Below are positions 14,311-26,364 of a stretch of 64,000 nucleotides of DNA, piece by piece (positions within the stretch are counted from its first letter, which is position 1; every line of letters starts with the position of its first letter). Source of the DNA: Plasmodium brasilianum. Lineage: Eukaryota; Apicomplexa; Aconoidasida; Haemosporida; Plasmodiidae. The notes beneath the pieces were generated by a model that was not told the DNA's origin, did not search any database, and saw only the letters and a program-made list of their open reading frames with translations. The DNA is taken from the NCBI RefSeq assembly GCF_023973825.1, contig NC_090125.1, forward strand, positions 310,001 to 374,000, written 5' to 3'. Position numbers and translations under genes: made by a program.

Positions 14311-15211
14311 TCAATTAGAATAAATTATACAATTATTTAATTTGCTTTTTCCTGTAATGCGTAGATCCCTTATAAATAAATTAGAAAAAAGTCTACTTTT
14401 ATTTATAAAATTATCATATTCCGTTTGAGGCAATTGTTCATCTATAATACAATAATGAAAAAGTTTACTGTAATAATCCTCCATTACTCGTATCGTTGAA
14501 TCTATAGTAACTTTAAACTTGTTCATTTCTTCCTGTGCTTTCTCCTCATTTACATTGTATTCACCTTTTAATTCTTCTAAATATGCTGATAAGTAATTTT
14601 TTAAATAATCAACTTTATGTTTGTCATTTTGACGCATTCGCAACCATGTATTAAGAGCTTCTGTTTTATATTGACTATTACTCACTGAATTAATAATTTC
14701 ATTAATTTGTTCTTCTGTTAAATAATGGAATACTTCTTGACATTTTTCGTGTAACGTAAGTTCATCAATATTATTTAAATCGTCTTCTATTATATAATTA
14801 CTGTCTTCTAAATTATTGGAAATATCATAATTCAATTCTGATTCTGAATGTACTGAATTTGAAGGTATATTATTACTTCTCAAAAAATAGTATCCACTTT
14901 TGTAAAGCTCAAATAAATTCCTTGAATATCTGCTACTTAAATGTAGTTTTGTAAATGACATAACCTTATATATATATATGTTCTATTAAAAAATTTTTTA
15001 AATATTAAAAAAAAAAAATTAATACACTAAGTTGTAATTTAAATGGATAAATATAATAATGTGTAAAAATTTATATACTAAAAAATTTTCTTACTTTTTT
15101 TTTTAATCTTACCAAAAATAATACAAAAATAATAGCAATCATTAAAACAGCACATCTTATAGAATTCAAAAGGACTGAAATTTTTCTATTATTGAATTGT
15201 TTACCCTCCAT
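14311..15211 (-). CDS. PHIST-domain exported protein with canonical PEXEL
   Basis: Exon 1 is 15211-15113 (33 codons) and exon 2 is 14982-14311, joined in phase 0 across a 130-bp intron with a GTAAGA donor and a TAATAG acceptor; the product is about 256 residues. Exon 1 is a short basic leader followed by a hydrophobic stretch at residues 20-33, as in exported Plasmodium proteins. RNLFE at residues 54-58 fits the PEXEL consensus RxLxE/Q/D, so cleavage after the Leu by plasmepsin V and export are expected. The rest is an acidic linker and a helical C-terminal domain (LTEEQINEIINSV, then ALNTWLRMR and LPQTEYDNFINKSR) that matches PHIST and aligns with the neighbouring gene at 11.6 kb. The two are probably old tandem paralogues. 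The exact start rests on the first Met before the hydrophobic segment. Confidence 0.88.
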
Positions 15212-15483
15212 AATAATTTAATATTATATTTATATTGACTTTTAGCTTTATATGTTTAATGGTTAATAATAATATTTCAAGGAGAAAAACAATTTTAAAT
15301 TTAAAACAGGAAATATTTAATTATTATATATTTAAAACATAAAAAATGTTTTTCTGATCTTCAATTTTTTTTTAAATTCCTTCATTATGTTATTTAGAAA
15401 ATGAAAAAATATTTCAGAAAAACTAAGCAACTTACAAGGGTTAAAAAACAGAAAAAAAAAAGTATACTAAAAATTAATAATAT

Positions 15484-15531
<48 letters not shown>

Positions 15532-17434
15532 TATTTTTAAATGGTACAACGTTTTGTTAAATTTACATTTCCTGAAAATATAAACTATTCTAAAAACAAA
15601 AGCATTTTCAATTCGTTTTCAATAAATAAAACAAATTTTTAAGCTTTCCATATTATATTTAACACAAAACTATATTCATATAATCTGGGCTAAAACAAGA
15701 AAAACTGATTAGCTATTTTTATTTTTCTGTGTAATGTGCATTCAAGAAATAACAGTACAAAAAATATTGTTACATGAGTAACATTTTCTATCATTTCTTA
15801 AGAATAGATCTATATTTTACGAGAATTATTTGTGTTTATGTACTTAGTTAATTACGTTTAAATATTAAAATTAAGTTTTATATCTTTTGTATGTAGACAT
15901 AACAAATTTTTTTATTATTTTTTTATATCTTATTGAGACTCAAACTAAAAATGTAAAAAGTGTTTTAGCACTTATTAATTTAAATACAAGTATCAATAAT
16001 TTAAAATATATATACTCTTGTATGACAAAAAGGGAAAAAACAAATAAAATAAAATAAAAAAGTAAAATTATATAAAAAAGTGCTATTATATAAAATAGTA
16101 AAATTAAATAAAAAAGTAAAATAATATAAAACCGTAAAATTATATAAAACCGTAAAATTATATATAACCGTAAAATTATATAAAACAGTAAAATTATATA
16201 AAACAGTAAAATTATATAAAAAAATAAAATAATATAATATAATAAAGTAATATTAAATAAAAATTTTAAATAAAATAAAATAAAAATAATATAAAAATAA
16301 AATAATGAATTATTTATGTATAATAACAATAAATTAACTTCGATAAGTCTGAATAAAAACATCGATGAAAATGTAAATTACTTAAGTAACATATGCATTT
16401 AAAGCAATAAACAGAAAACTCAAAAATATGATGAACAAGTTTTATTAATTTTTTATTTTATTTCCAAAAAAATTTATGCGCAAAAACGGAATATACATTC
16501 TGACTACACACAAGTTTCTTAAATAAGTCATAGAATTTCCAATTATTTTATGAAATCCCCATTTAGAATTATGTTAATATATTAAAAATAAAATAATTTT
16601 TAATTGATAGTTTATTTATAAAAAGTTTATCTCTCATTTTTGTTCATAATGCATTTACTAAATTACATGATGGTTGTTATTTATAGTAGAAAATATTCAT
16701 ACATAATCATTATATCTCTGTTACTCCAAATATATAAAACAATGTAAAACAGGATAACAACTACTTTATCAAAATTGGGTAGATACACCAAAGAAACTTT
16801 ATACATACAAATAATCACAAATGTATAATTTTGTTAAAGTTGTTTTATATATTTTTATAATTCATGTGCTTTAGTTTTTTCAACATGTTCTTATGAAACT
16901 CCTTTTACTTTTTTCAAAAAGAATAGTAATTAAAAATAGCCCCATTAAATGCAAGTTACAATTTTTTATAATATGTTATTCCAATATGTCTTATCTAGCA
17001 GTAAAGTTTAAATATAACTATATAACTTGAAATATAATTTCATAAATATAACAGTTAAGTTTCCATCTAATAAAATATATCAGAGTTTCACAAATGAACT
17101 AGAATAACACCATTAATTTTTTTCCCCCATAAATTTTAAAACATATCACACCTTACAAAACTATATTTCATATAAAAATATACATATAATAAAATACATG
17201 TTTGTATAAAATTAATAAAAATAACTTGACGGTTATAAAAAAAAATAAAATCATCTAGAAAATTATTTTAAAATAAAAAATTAAACATAAATATATCAAG
17301 ATCAATATAAATTATGCTTATATTTTTACACCTCTCCGTGCGTATATATATATATATACGTATATACGTATTTATGGATGTTCCAATATAACACTTACGT
17401 TCTCATAGTAGCCTCCCAAAGAAATTAATGTAAT
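15212..17434. other. Intergenic spacer with simple repeats
   Basis: No gene is supported. The spacer contains a (TA)n tract at about 15490-15526 and an 18-bp tandem array at 16062-16223, listed separately. The long minus-strand frame over 15940-16362 is open only because the array period is a multiple of three. Confidence 0.65.
16062..16223. repeat. 18-bp tandem array, nine units
   Basis: Nine consecutive 18-base units of the form gtaaaattatataaaacc run without gaps. Some end in 'aaaaaa' or 'aaaaca', and one (16080-16097) begins 'gtgctatt'. The period of six codons keeps one minus-strand frame open, producing a repetitive FYIIL-type hydrophobic string with no other sign of coding. Confidence 0.85.
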
Positions 17435-18467
17435 TTAAACAATCTGTTCGCGCTCATATTTACGACATCGTTTTTCATTGTTACATCGTTCAAACCTAGG
17501 AGTTTTATCCATTATATTATTTTGTAATTTTAAAAGGCTATAAAAATAAAATATAGTACATATAGTTGATAATAAATAAGATGCATTATAATGTCCTGAT
17601 AGGAAAAGTTTATTTGATACCAAATTTATTATAACCTGTGAAAAAAAAAGTGCATAATTCTGTAAAAATTTTACATTATTTAATAAATTCCCATTACTAT
17701 TTATACTGTCCTTAATATTTTTACTTCCCGATTTCAAGACATCCAATATTTTCTTTTCAAAAAAAGAATCTGCTGTTCTAAAACCACGTTTCCATGGAGC
17801 ACATATATATTTTTGGGTTAACTCATAAATATTTGAATCACATAATAATGACGTTACTTTTGATTCTTTACTTCCCAAATGATTTTTTTCTTTTATTTCA
17901 CTATTTATTTCTTCGTTCTTTTCATCTCCGCTTTTTGTTAATTCTTTTTTTATTTCTTTAGATTTCTCTTCATTTGTTGCTAATATTCTGTCCGTTTTAA
18001 AACATAATGATATGTTACCTAAATTGATTTGCTCATCCAAAGGCTTATTTGAAATACACAAAAAAAAAAAAAAAAAATATATTATTTAAAAAAGTATTTT
18101 TTCTATATTAATAAAGCTTTAATTTTACAAAACAAAAACATAACGTAAAAAAATAAAAAAAATTCACATAAAAAAATTGCGACAATTATTATTATTTTCC
18201 TACATTGTTGTAATACTGCCATATACAAATAAAAAGGATAATAGCAAAAAATTTTGTAAAAAGATGTAACTTAAATTTTTCTTTCATATTATAATTCTTT
18301 GAGGCAACCATATGTGCTGGTACTAAACAGTTATCTCTTTTTATAATATTCCCTAAATGAACAGCGCAATTTAAATTATAATTTTTCTTTATCATTTTTT
18401 TACCTTGAAAATTTATTAAATTATTATATATTTTTGGTTTTATATGCATATATAAATATTTATACAA
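17435..18467 (-). CDS. Plasmodium exported protein, PEXEL-like, two membrane segments
   Basis: Exon 1 is 18467-18204 (88 codons) and exon 2 is 18043-17435, joined in phase 0 (donor GTAGGA, acceptor AAATAAG) across a 160-bp intron; the product is about 290 residues. Exon 1 ends in a hydrophobic stretch at about residues 68-83, a recessed signal of the kind seen in exported proteins. Soon after, RILAT at residues 107-111 resembles a PEXEL but has Thr at position five. A charged Glu/Lys-rich linker follows, then a segment with KYICAPWKRGF, then two hydrophobic stretches (LFFSQVIINLVS and LLSTICTIFYFYSLL) and a basic tail. This layout is that of the small exported 'hyp'-type membrane proteins that sit in or near Maurer's-cleft-like structures. 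I cannot name the family. The true start may be a later Met in exon 1, for example codon 25. Confidence 0.75.
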
Positions 18468-21400
18468 TAATTTAAACGGAAAATTTTATTATTGAACATT
18501 TTAATAATGTAACAACAATATAAAACTTTTAAAAAAATGCTGCTCTTTCTGTTAAAATAAATACTAATTTTATATAGAAATATATACACTATATTTTTAT
18601 TTTTCTATGGATTGTATCTCAGTAGCGTATTATTAGAGATAAACCAGAGTGTAATAATCATAAATATGAAATATTAAAATTCCATTATTCCTTTATTCAG
18701 TAATATCTGAAAATTTTTAAAATTATAAAAATTTAAAGAAAAGAATAATAACATCTTTTTTTCTTTTTTGTACAAAAATATAATATATGATATAAAATTT
18801 AAAAAATTTTAAATTAATGTAATATACTTTATACGATTGAACGCTACAATTTTATAAGAGTATCCAGATTAATTAAAAATCCGTTATTTTTTAATTAATA
18901 ATTTTCTAATATAATCGTTATATATATAATTCGAATAATATCAGTTTTTAAAAGTACTATAAAAAAAATACTTAAAAAAAAATTTACTTTTTAGAAAAAC
19001 AAATTTTTTATCTATTGTATTTATATGCAAGAAATGTATGCTTAAAAACAAAAAAAAATATATAGAGTAATACAAATTAATATATCACATATACCTTCAG
19101 ATGTTTTTTAATAATACTTTTAGAAAGGATGATAAACTCTAGCAAATATTAACAAGTAAATATGATTTTAAAAACTTGTACTATAAAAAAAATTCATTTA
19201 TGGAAACTCTTTAATATAGTATGGTACTTATTATATATATCAATAGATTATTTTAAATTGTAGAAACAAAAATGTGTATAGAAAAAATTTTATCTGCTAT
19301 TAGAAGATATAACGTAAAAGGAAAATCATTTTGAATTGAATTCATAATTTATTTTTATATCTTTATTATTAATATAAAAAAAAAATACCAAAAGAAAAAG
19401 AAGGATTATAATTAAATTTCAAAATAATAAAATGGGAAAATAATTAACCAGTTTCATTTGAGATAAAAAATATTAAACAGTAGTTATGAAAATATTCTAC
19501 ATTTATACTAAGAATTCTTATAATAATCGTATTTTTTTCTTTCTAATTTTGTACAAAAAATTTTGAACATAATTTTTAAATGTTATTAGCAAAAGGTTTT
19601 TCCCTAAAAAATATATAATGAATAATTATATTTATTTTTTATAGTTATCACAAATTTTATATTTCATAAGAACTTTAAATTTAAAAAAAATAAAAAGAAA
19701 TAGAAAAATTTATATACATTATCATAATATTTACATGAATAACATTTTCTTTTTCAAACGAATATTATAATTTTTTTTTAAATTATTCTCAATATACAAT
19801 AAAATTATATATACGACTTATTATTAAATAGTTATTTTTCCAAACTTTTAGTTTTTATATTACCTAGTCCTTTTAATGGAAATAATAATATATTTATGCA
19901 GATTAAGATTTTATATTAATTATCTAACATTTATAAAATTACTAACTTATTTTTTTTAAATATTACCATCAAGGAAACATCGTCAAACAGACTACATATA
20001 AAAAAAAATTTGCAACATAATAGTTATTGAATATACTTTAATTATTTTTTAAAAATTATTTTATCTATTTTAAGTAATATTAATATTTTTCTCTTACGTT
20101 ATATTTTACTATATTAAGAATTTTTTTTAATAGTAAGCATTGACAAGAAGGTTTAATTGTTGTACATATGAAGTGAAAAATACTTTTTCCTAAGGAATTA
20201 AATAAAAGAACAGAAATACTGTGTGCTTCCGCGTTAAATCTATTTATTATTTTATATATTTTATTTTTTACCTTTTTAAAATAAAAATAGTTAATGATAT
20301 TTTAAATAAACACAATAAAATATTGTAAAAGTATTGGACAGATATTAAAAAGCCTATAAACAATATCTGTGATAACAAATGAAGAAAATATCTAACTTCT
20401 TACACAATGATGATAAATAGTAAAATTTAGAACATAATTTCCCCTTTTTGTATATAGTAAAAAAAGCAGAATTAAATAACAAATATATAAATTCTAACAA
20501 TATAATAAAATTTGTAATTTTAATGAATTTTTACAACCATATAATCATAACAATTTTTTCAGAATTTCAAAGTATTTATAATTAAAGTTTTTTCTTCTTT
20601 TTTTTTTTTTTTTTTTTGTTTATATAAAAAAGTACTTCAAGAAAAAGATTTTAAAAATATAACACATGAAAAGTTATATTTTTTAACAAAACACATTACA
20701 TATATATAATTTGCAACCATAATTTACTCGAAAACCTATTTAATATAATTTATTGAAAGAAATTATATCTAGATAAATCATATAAAAATTACTCTTTTGA
20801 ATTTATTTTTAAATAATAATTGTACTTTATAAAAAGTTTATAATAATATACGTATTTATTATGTATATATTAATATCCTTCTTCATCATGTACATAATAT
20901 ACATTTTTTTGAAATCAAATTGATTGTTATTTACAGGTGTTTAAAAGTTTTTTTTTTTCTCCAAATTGCTTCAAAATTCTTATTATATAAATAAACCTGT
21001 CCATTATCAATTCAATACGTTAAAAAAAAATTAATAAACATGAAAATAATAACTGATAAATAATTATAATGTACATATAAATCATTAATGAATAGTACAA
21101 ATTATGGGCAAAAAGTTGTAATTTATACATCCTTGAGTAATAATAGAGATAATACATTAAAAACAAAATATAACGGAACACTAAAAGGTCTCTATAAAAA
21201 AAATAGAAAAAAAAAATAATACGGTTTTTTTTATAATGAATTTTATAATATATGCACCTTAAAAATAATCATTTATTAAAAATAATATAGACGTAATATA
21301 TTTTTTTTTTTGGTATCGTAGCCTTGCAATTTCTTTTATAATAAAAAAATTTTAAATAAATACAAAAATAAAGAATATTTCTTATTTTACATTCAATTTT

Positions 21401-22590
21401 GTATGTTAAATTTTATTTCCTGTATTTTAAAAAAAAAAAAAAATAAAAGGCTTATTATAAACAGTGAAACTAAATAATTTTAATAATTAAACAATTAACA
21501 GAACTCATTTTGTCAATCCTGTTATTAATTTTATTTAAAATAAATTCATCCCTAAAATTTGTAAAATAAATTTATATATTAATTCGAATAATAATACAAT
21601 ATAAAAATTTCATTAAAAATAAAATATTTTAAAAAATACAAACATAAAAAAATTAATATCTAATTAAAAAAAAAAAGAAAAATTAATATAATAATATATA
21701 TATATTTATAACTATTATTGCATGAGTAAAAAATGCTAAATTCATAACATTAAAAAAATGTAATAAGTGCTACCTAATGACATTTTTTCATTAGTATTCT
21801 CCATTTTCTTTTTTATTTTTTTTATATTTTTTATATTTTTTATATTTAAATTATTTTTGTCGGAGAGTAATTTTAAAAATTTTAAGAAAAAATAGGAAAA
21901 AAAAAAAATTATAATTTATTCTACCCATTTTTTTACATCGAATTAGAATAATGCATATTTTATCTAAGTATATTTTTTTTTTATAAAATTTATTATCCCC
22001 ATGGTAAAAACAGAAAATAAAAATATATCTTTTAAAATTATAATAGTTTTAAAAATACTAATATAAAAAAGATAATATTATCTTAAAATTATTAAAATCA
22101 ACAAAATTTCCCTATATTTATTATATTGATATTTGATATTCATATAGCAATATATAAATTTTTTTTTTTTTTTTTTTTAGAACTCTAAAAAAACAATAAT
22201 TAAATTAATATATTTTTATAAAAATTATTTTGAATTCTAAAAAAAATATTATATAAAAGTTAATAATTACTAAAACAAGATTAATATTTTTAAATTAAAT
22301 TAAAAAAATAACAATCAAAATTTTTTGAAAAATTTTAATCTGTATTTTATATTGATAATAGGCTATATTAATACATATATATACCAACAATTGAAATTCC
22401 TATTAAAAAGAAAGGACCATAGTATTATATTAGTAGTATATTACTATAATATAATTTTTTTACCACTACTATTATTTTTACTTAGAATTAATATTTAATA
22501 TTGAAATAAGGATATTATTATATATATACGAATACAAATACAACTTTTAATATAAAAGCATATAATTTTATATAAAATTTATATATAAAA
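18468..22590. other. Intergenic spacer at the switch in gene direction
   Basis: Genes on its left read towards the telomere and genes on its right read away, so this 4.1-kb spacer should hold divergent promoters. It is extremely AT-rich with many homopolymer runs. I see no coding frame, RNA gene or clear repeat in it. Confidence 0.6.
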
Positions 22591-23169
22591 ATGAGAATTA
22601 ATTCAGATAGTTTTTTCCCAGAATACGATTACTATGGGAGCGTAATCCAAAGATTTAGTTCAATTAGATCTTTTTTTCCCCAAACAACAACACATCATCA
22701 TTATTTGTACACTTATAATCAAAATGATAATTCAGTCGCCCATATAATTACTGTTTATTTGTTTTTATTCATATTTTTATCAATGTGCTACAGATTAATT
22801 GATTCGGTATATATATAATAAGATTATAAATACATGACTAAAATAAGAGAGGGATAATGCCTTTTTTATTATATTTTATACTGTATTTTAGTTAATTAGG
22901 AAAATATTACATTTGGATGTATATATATTATATACATTTAATTTTTTTTTTTAATATTATAGGTGTTTTTCGAAGGTAGATTAGTAGAAAGGTTGTTTAA
23001 TTCAAACGAAGAAGAGGAAGATCCAGTGAATGCCCCAATAGAACAGGAACAGAATAACGAACAAAATGCAGAAAACACTGAATGCAAACCAGAACTAAGA
23101 GATGAAGAACAAGTTAAAGAAAAATTAGAGAACCTCGAAACACAAGAAAAAGAATGTCAAGGTATATAA
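22591..23169 (+). CDS. Small two-exon membrane protein, PEXEL-negative, unknown
   Basis: Exon 1 is 22591-22806 (72 codons) and exon 2 is 22963-23169, joined in phase 0 across a 156-bp intron (donor GTATAT, acceptor TATTATAG); the product is 140 residues. There is no N-terminal signal peptide and no PEXEL. A single hydrophobic segment lies at about residues 51-66 (HIITVYLFLFIFLSMC), just before the exon junction. The N-terminal part is Tyr/Phe/Ser-rich with a His triplet. The C-terminal exon is highly charged and Glu-rich. This order, with a single internal membrane segment coded at the end of exon 1 and an acidic tail, resembles PEXEL-negative exported proteins such as SBP1, MAHRP1 and SEMP1. 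That is a resemblance of design, not a family match. The last codons contain CAAG|GTATAT, so a further short exon (acceptor near 23893) is possible. Confidence 0.65.
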
Positions 23170-26100
23170 GAAGTGCTAGGTTGTTATTTTAAATAATCTA
23201 AAGATTAATTAATTGTTTATAATATTACCATATTACGTATTATATAAAAATATATGCATTTATGAATAGAAAAAAAATTTATAATTATTATATCAGTAGT
23301 GTTTTTTCCTTCATTGTTACATCAATGAATATTTTTTTTTTCCATGTGTGAACTTGTAATTTGTCATGTCCAAAAAAAAAAAAAAAAAAAATTCATTCTT
23401 AATGAAATATATTTATTCGGTTGTATATTGAACTCACCAAAAAATAAACTGAAGTGAAATAACTTTTTTTCTGCATTTTGTTTTTTATTTACGGTTTTTA
23501 TAAAATTCATACTGAGTAAAATTTATAAAAGTCTTCATAAATATATCACCATAATTAATTGCGTAACCATTTTTTAAGAAAAGTTTTTTTATCATTATTA
23601 CCCAAAGAGAAAAAGAATATAATGCAATACATTTTTAAATTAAAATCTCCATATAAAATAACTTACGATTCCCTTTCTTTTTAATTAAATTTTAAACAAT
23701 TGAGGGATAATATGAGTTAGAGCAAAAATAAACATCTCTTTAAAATAGAGAATAAAATAAATAGCTAAAGAAATTTTTTTTTTTATTCCATATGGTTAAT
23801 AACGCATACGTATTCTATGATATATACATACTTAAATTATATACGTGATGTGTTATTATTTGTTATAATACTAAAATTTCTTTTCTTTTTTTAGCTTATT
23901 TCTGTGAATTTCTGAAAAATTAAAGAACATTCGTTTTATTTTAATATTTTATTTTTTATTCCTTTTTTATCTTTAATGAATTTATTGACATTTATTATAT
24001 TTAATTTATGCAAATTAAAAGGATATATATATATATATACATTTTTTTTTGTTGTTGTTTTTGTTGTAACATTTTAAAATGAGCTTTAATTTTTGCATTT
24101 TACTTAAAAAACTATAAAAATGTATATAAAAACTGGTAAACTAACTATTACTTAAAAAAAAGAAAAACTTCGCCGAACTTGATTATACTAATAACGGATA
24201 TGATTTAGTTTTTTTTTACATTACTTATTAAAATAATGTTTCTTCCTTTTATTTCTGTTATGTTTATATAATATTACTACAAAACTACATAGTATAATTG
24301 TAGTATTTCGTAAAATCACCCCTTCATATATTAACGAATATATATATGTGCACATAAGCATAACTCAGCTTTATTTTATTTATAGTTAACTTTTATTGTA
24401 TAAAATATATTAAGAAAATGTGTCTACACTTTAAGGAAAATGATGTGCCAAAATATTTTAAATTGTGTAAACTTTACACAATTGTTAAAGAAATAATATA
24501 TACAAAAATCTTAACGAAAATATATAATATAATAATAAAATAACTCTTATTTATGAATACTCATGTTAATTCGCAATATATTATGTAGCATCGATGAGTA
24601 GTTACTTTATATACTCTACGTGTATGTCAACCTTATGTTCATATGAATTTCACTTTTTAATTTTACTCTTACCATCACAAAAATATAACATACCTTCAAA
24701 AATTAAAAAATGAATTGGGGATTTATATTATATATATTTTAACAAAAAAAAAAATAAAAAGCATTTTTAAGAAATAACAATTTAAAAATCATTAGCACGT
24801 CACTTTTAAGCTTTATTTTAATAAGGTTATTTTCTTATTAGGAATATTATGAAAACATATAAAATATTATTTAATCGAATGTCCATTTATAAATGATCGA
24901 ACTATTATTAATATCTATTTTGAATATAAAATATACTTTTTCCTCTTTTCAAAAAATATATTACCATCACTGTATGTTCCCGTTGTCCTTTGATTTCAAC
25001 TTATTATGAATGCTATTGCATACGAACCAACAGTAAAGAGTAAATTAAAAAAAAAAATTGTTCATCACAGACAATTCAAAATTTCCTATTTAAAAAAACA
25101 TTTAAAAGAAAAAGCGAAAAAATCATGGAAGCACTAAATAGTAGATTTATATATTAATTTCGGTTACTATATTATATATAATAAGAGAGAAAAAATCTTA
25201 AAAATAATGATAAAAAAAATAGAAGAAAAGCTACTAAAATAGTATTACAGCACTGAAAAAAAAAAAGTATATTAGTACAACTAAAAAAAAGAAAAAAATA
25301 TATATTAATACAAAATTTGAAAGTACCAGAACATTATAACAATTACTTAAAAATAAAAAATAAAATTAAAAATTACTAATTAAATTTTAAAAAGTATATG
25401 AAATTATATTATATCTTATAGTTGGAACAAGTAACAGAAGGTGTGGTTTTAAAAAACTACCCAATATCAAGTTTATACTTATTTTAATATATGTAAATTT
25501 TTTTTTTTCTTTTTTTCTTTTATAAAATTATTTTAAAATTAGGACATGTGTTAACTTTGTCAATCATTTTAGAATCATTCTTAATAAATAAGATTAATAA
25601 GTTGTGTTAACATTATTATAAAAAAGGTAATTATATTATATACAGAAAAAATATATACTAGTAAATATGTCATAAAAATAATAATATATTTTTTGAACTT
25701 AATTACATTTAAAAAAATTTTTTATAAAATTCCTTTATTTTTTTTTTTTATTGTGTTTTACAACCTTTTTAGAGCATTATGTGAAATACTACTTTTTTTT
25801 TCAATATATATCTTATTCTTTATAAATAAAAAGAAAAAAGAAGTTTAAATAATATAATTGTCAACTTATTAAATGGATTAAGGTAAAAAAATGAAAAAAA
25901 AGAGATTTTTTAAAATTGTCATAAGTATAAAATTATTAAAATTTCTTTTAAAAAATTAAAAAAGAATAGGCCTTATTATTAAGAAATAGTATATTTTATG
26001 CTCAAAAAAAATATTAGTTGTAAAACATAAACATTATCATGTAGTTGAGAATAATACAGAGGTATTTGTATAGAAGGCCTTAAAAAAGTTGTAGTTGAAA

Positions 26101-26364
26101 AAAATTTTACATTAATTTTATCTGTTTTCATCTTTTTGTTCTATTTTAATTTTATTTGTATTTTAGTAATAAGAAAAATTGTTAGATTTACTTTTCCCTT
26201 AGTGTTTCTTTTCCCTTTTTTTTTTTTTTTTTTTTCATTGTTGTGGTTACCATTTTTTAGAAATTGTAACTGCACCATATTTTAAATTATAGTAAAAAAA
26301 AATAAGGAGAATAATTATTCAATAATAAAAGAAATTATTACTCTTTTGTAAAATATTTAAAATT
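23170..26364. other. Intergenic spacer
   Basis: AT-rich with poly-T, poly-A and short (TA)n runs and no supported gene. A possible third exon of the preceding gene would start near 23893 after a poly-T acceptor (nine codons, then a stop). The stretch just before 26365 should carry the promoter and leader of the tryptophan-rich gene. Confidence 0.55.

Noticed and set aside
15940..16362. 140-codon minus-strand hydrophobic frame
   Set aside because: Most of it is the 18-bp array read as FYIIL-type repeats, which stays open because 18 is a multiple of three.
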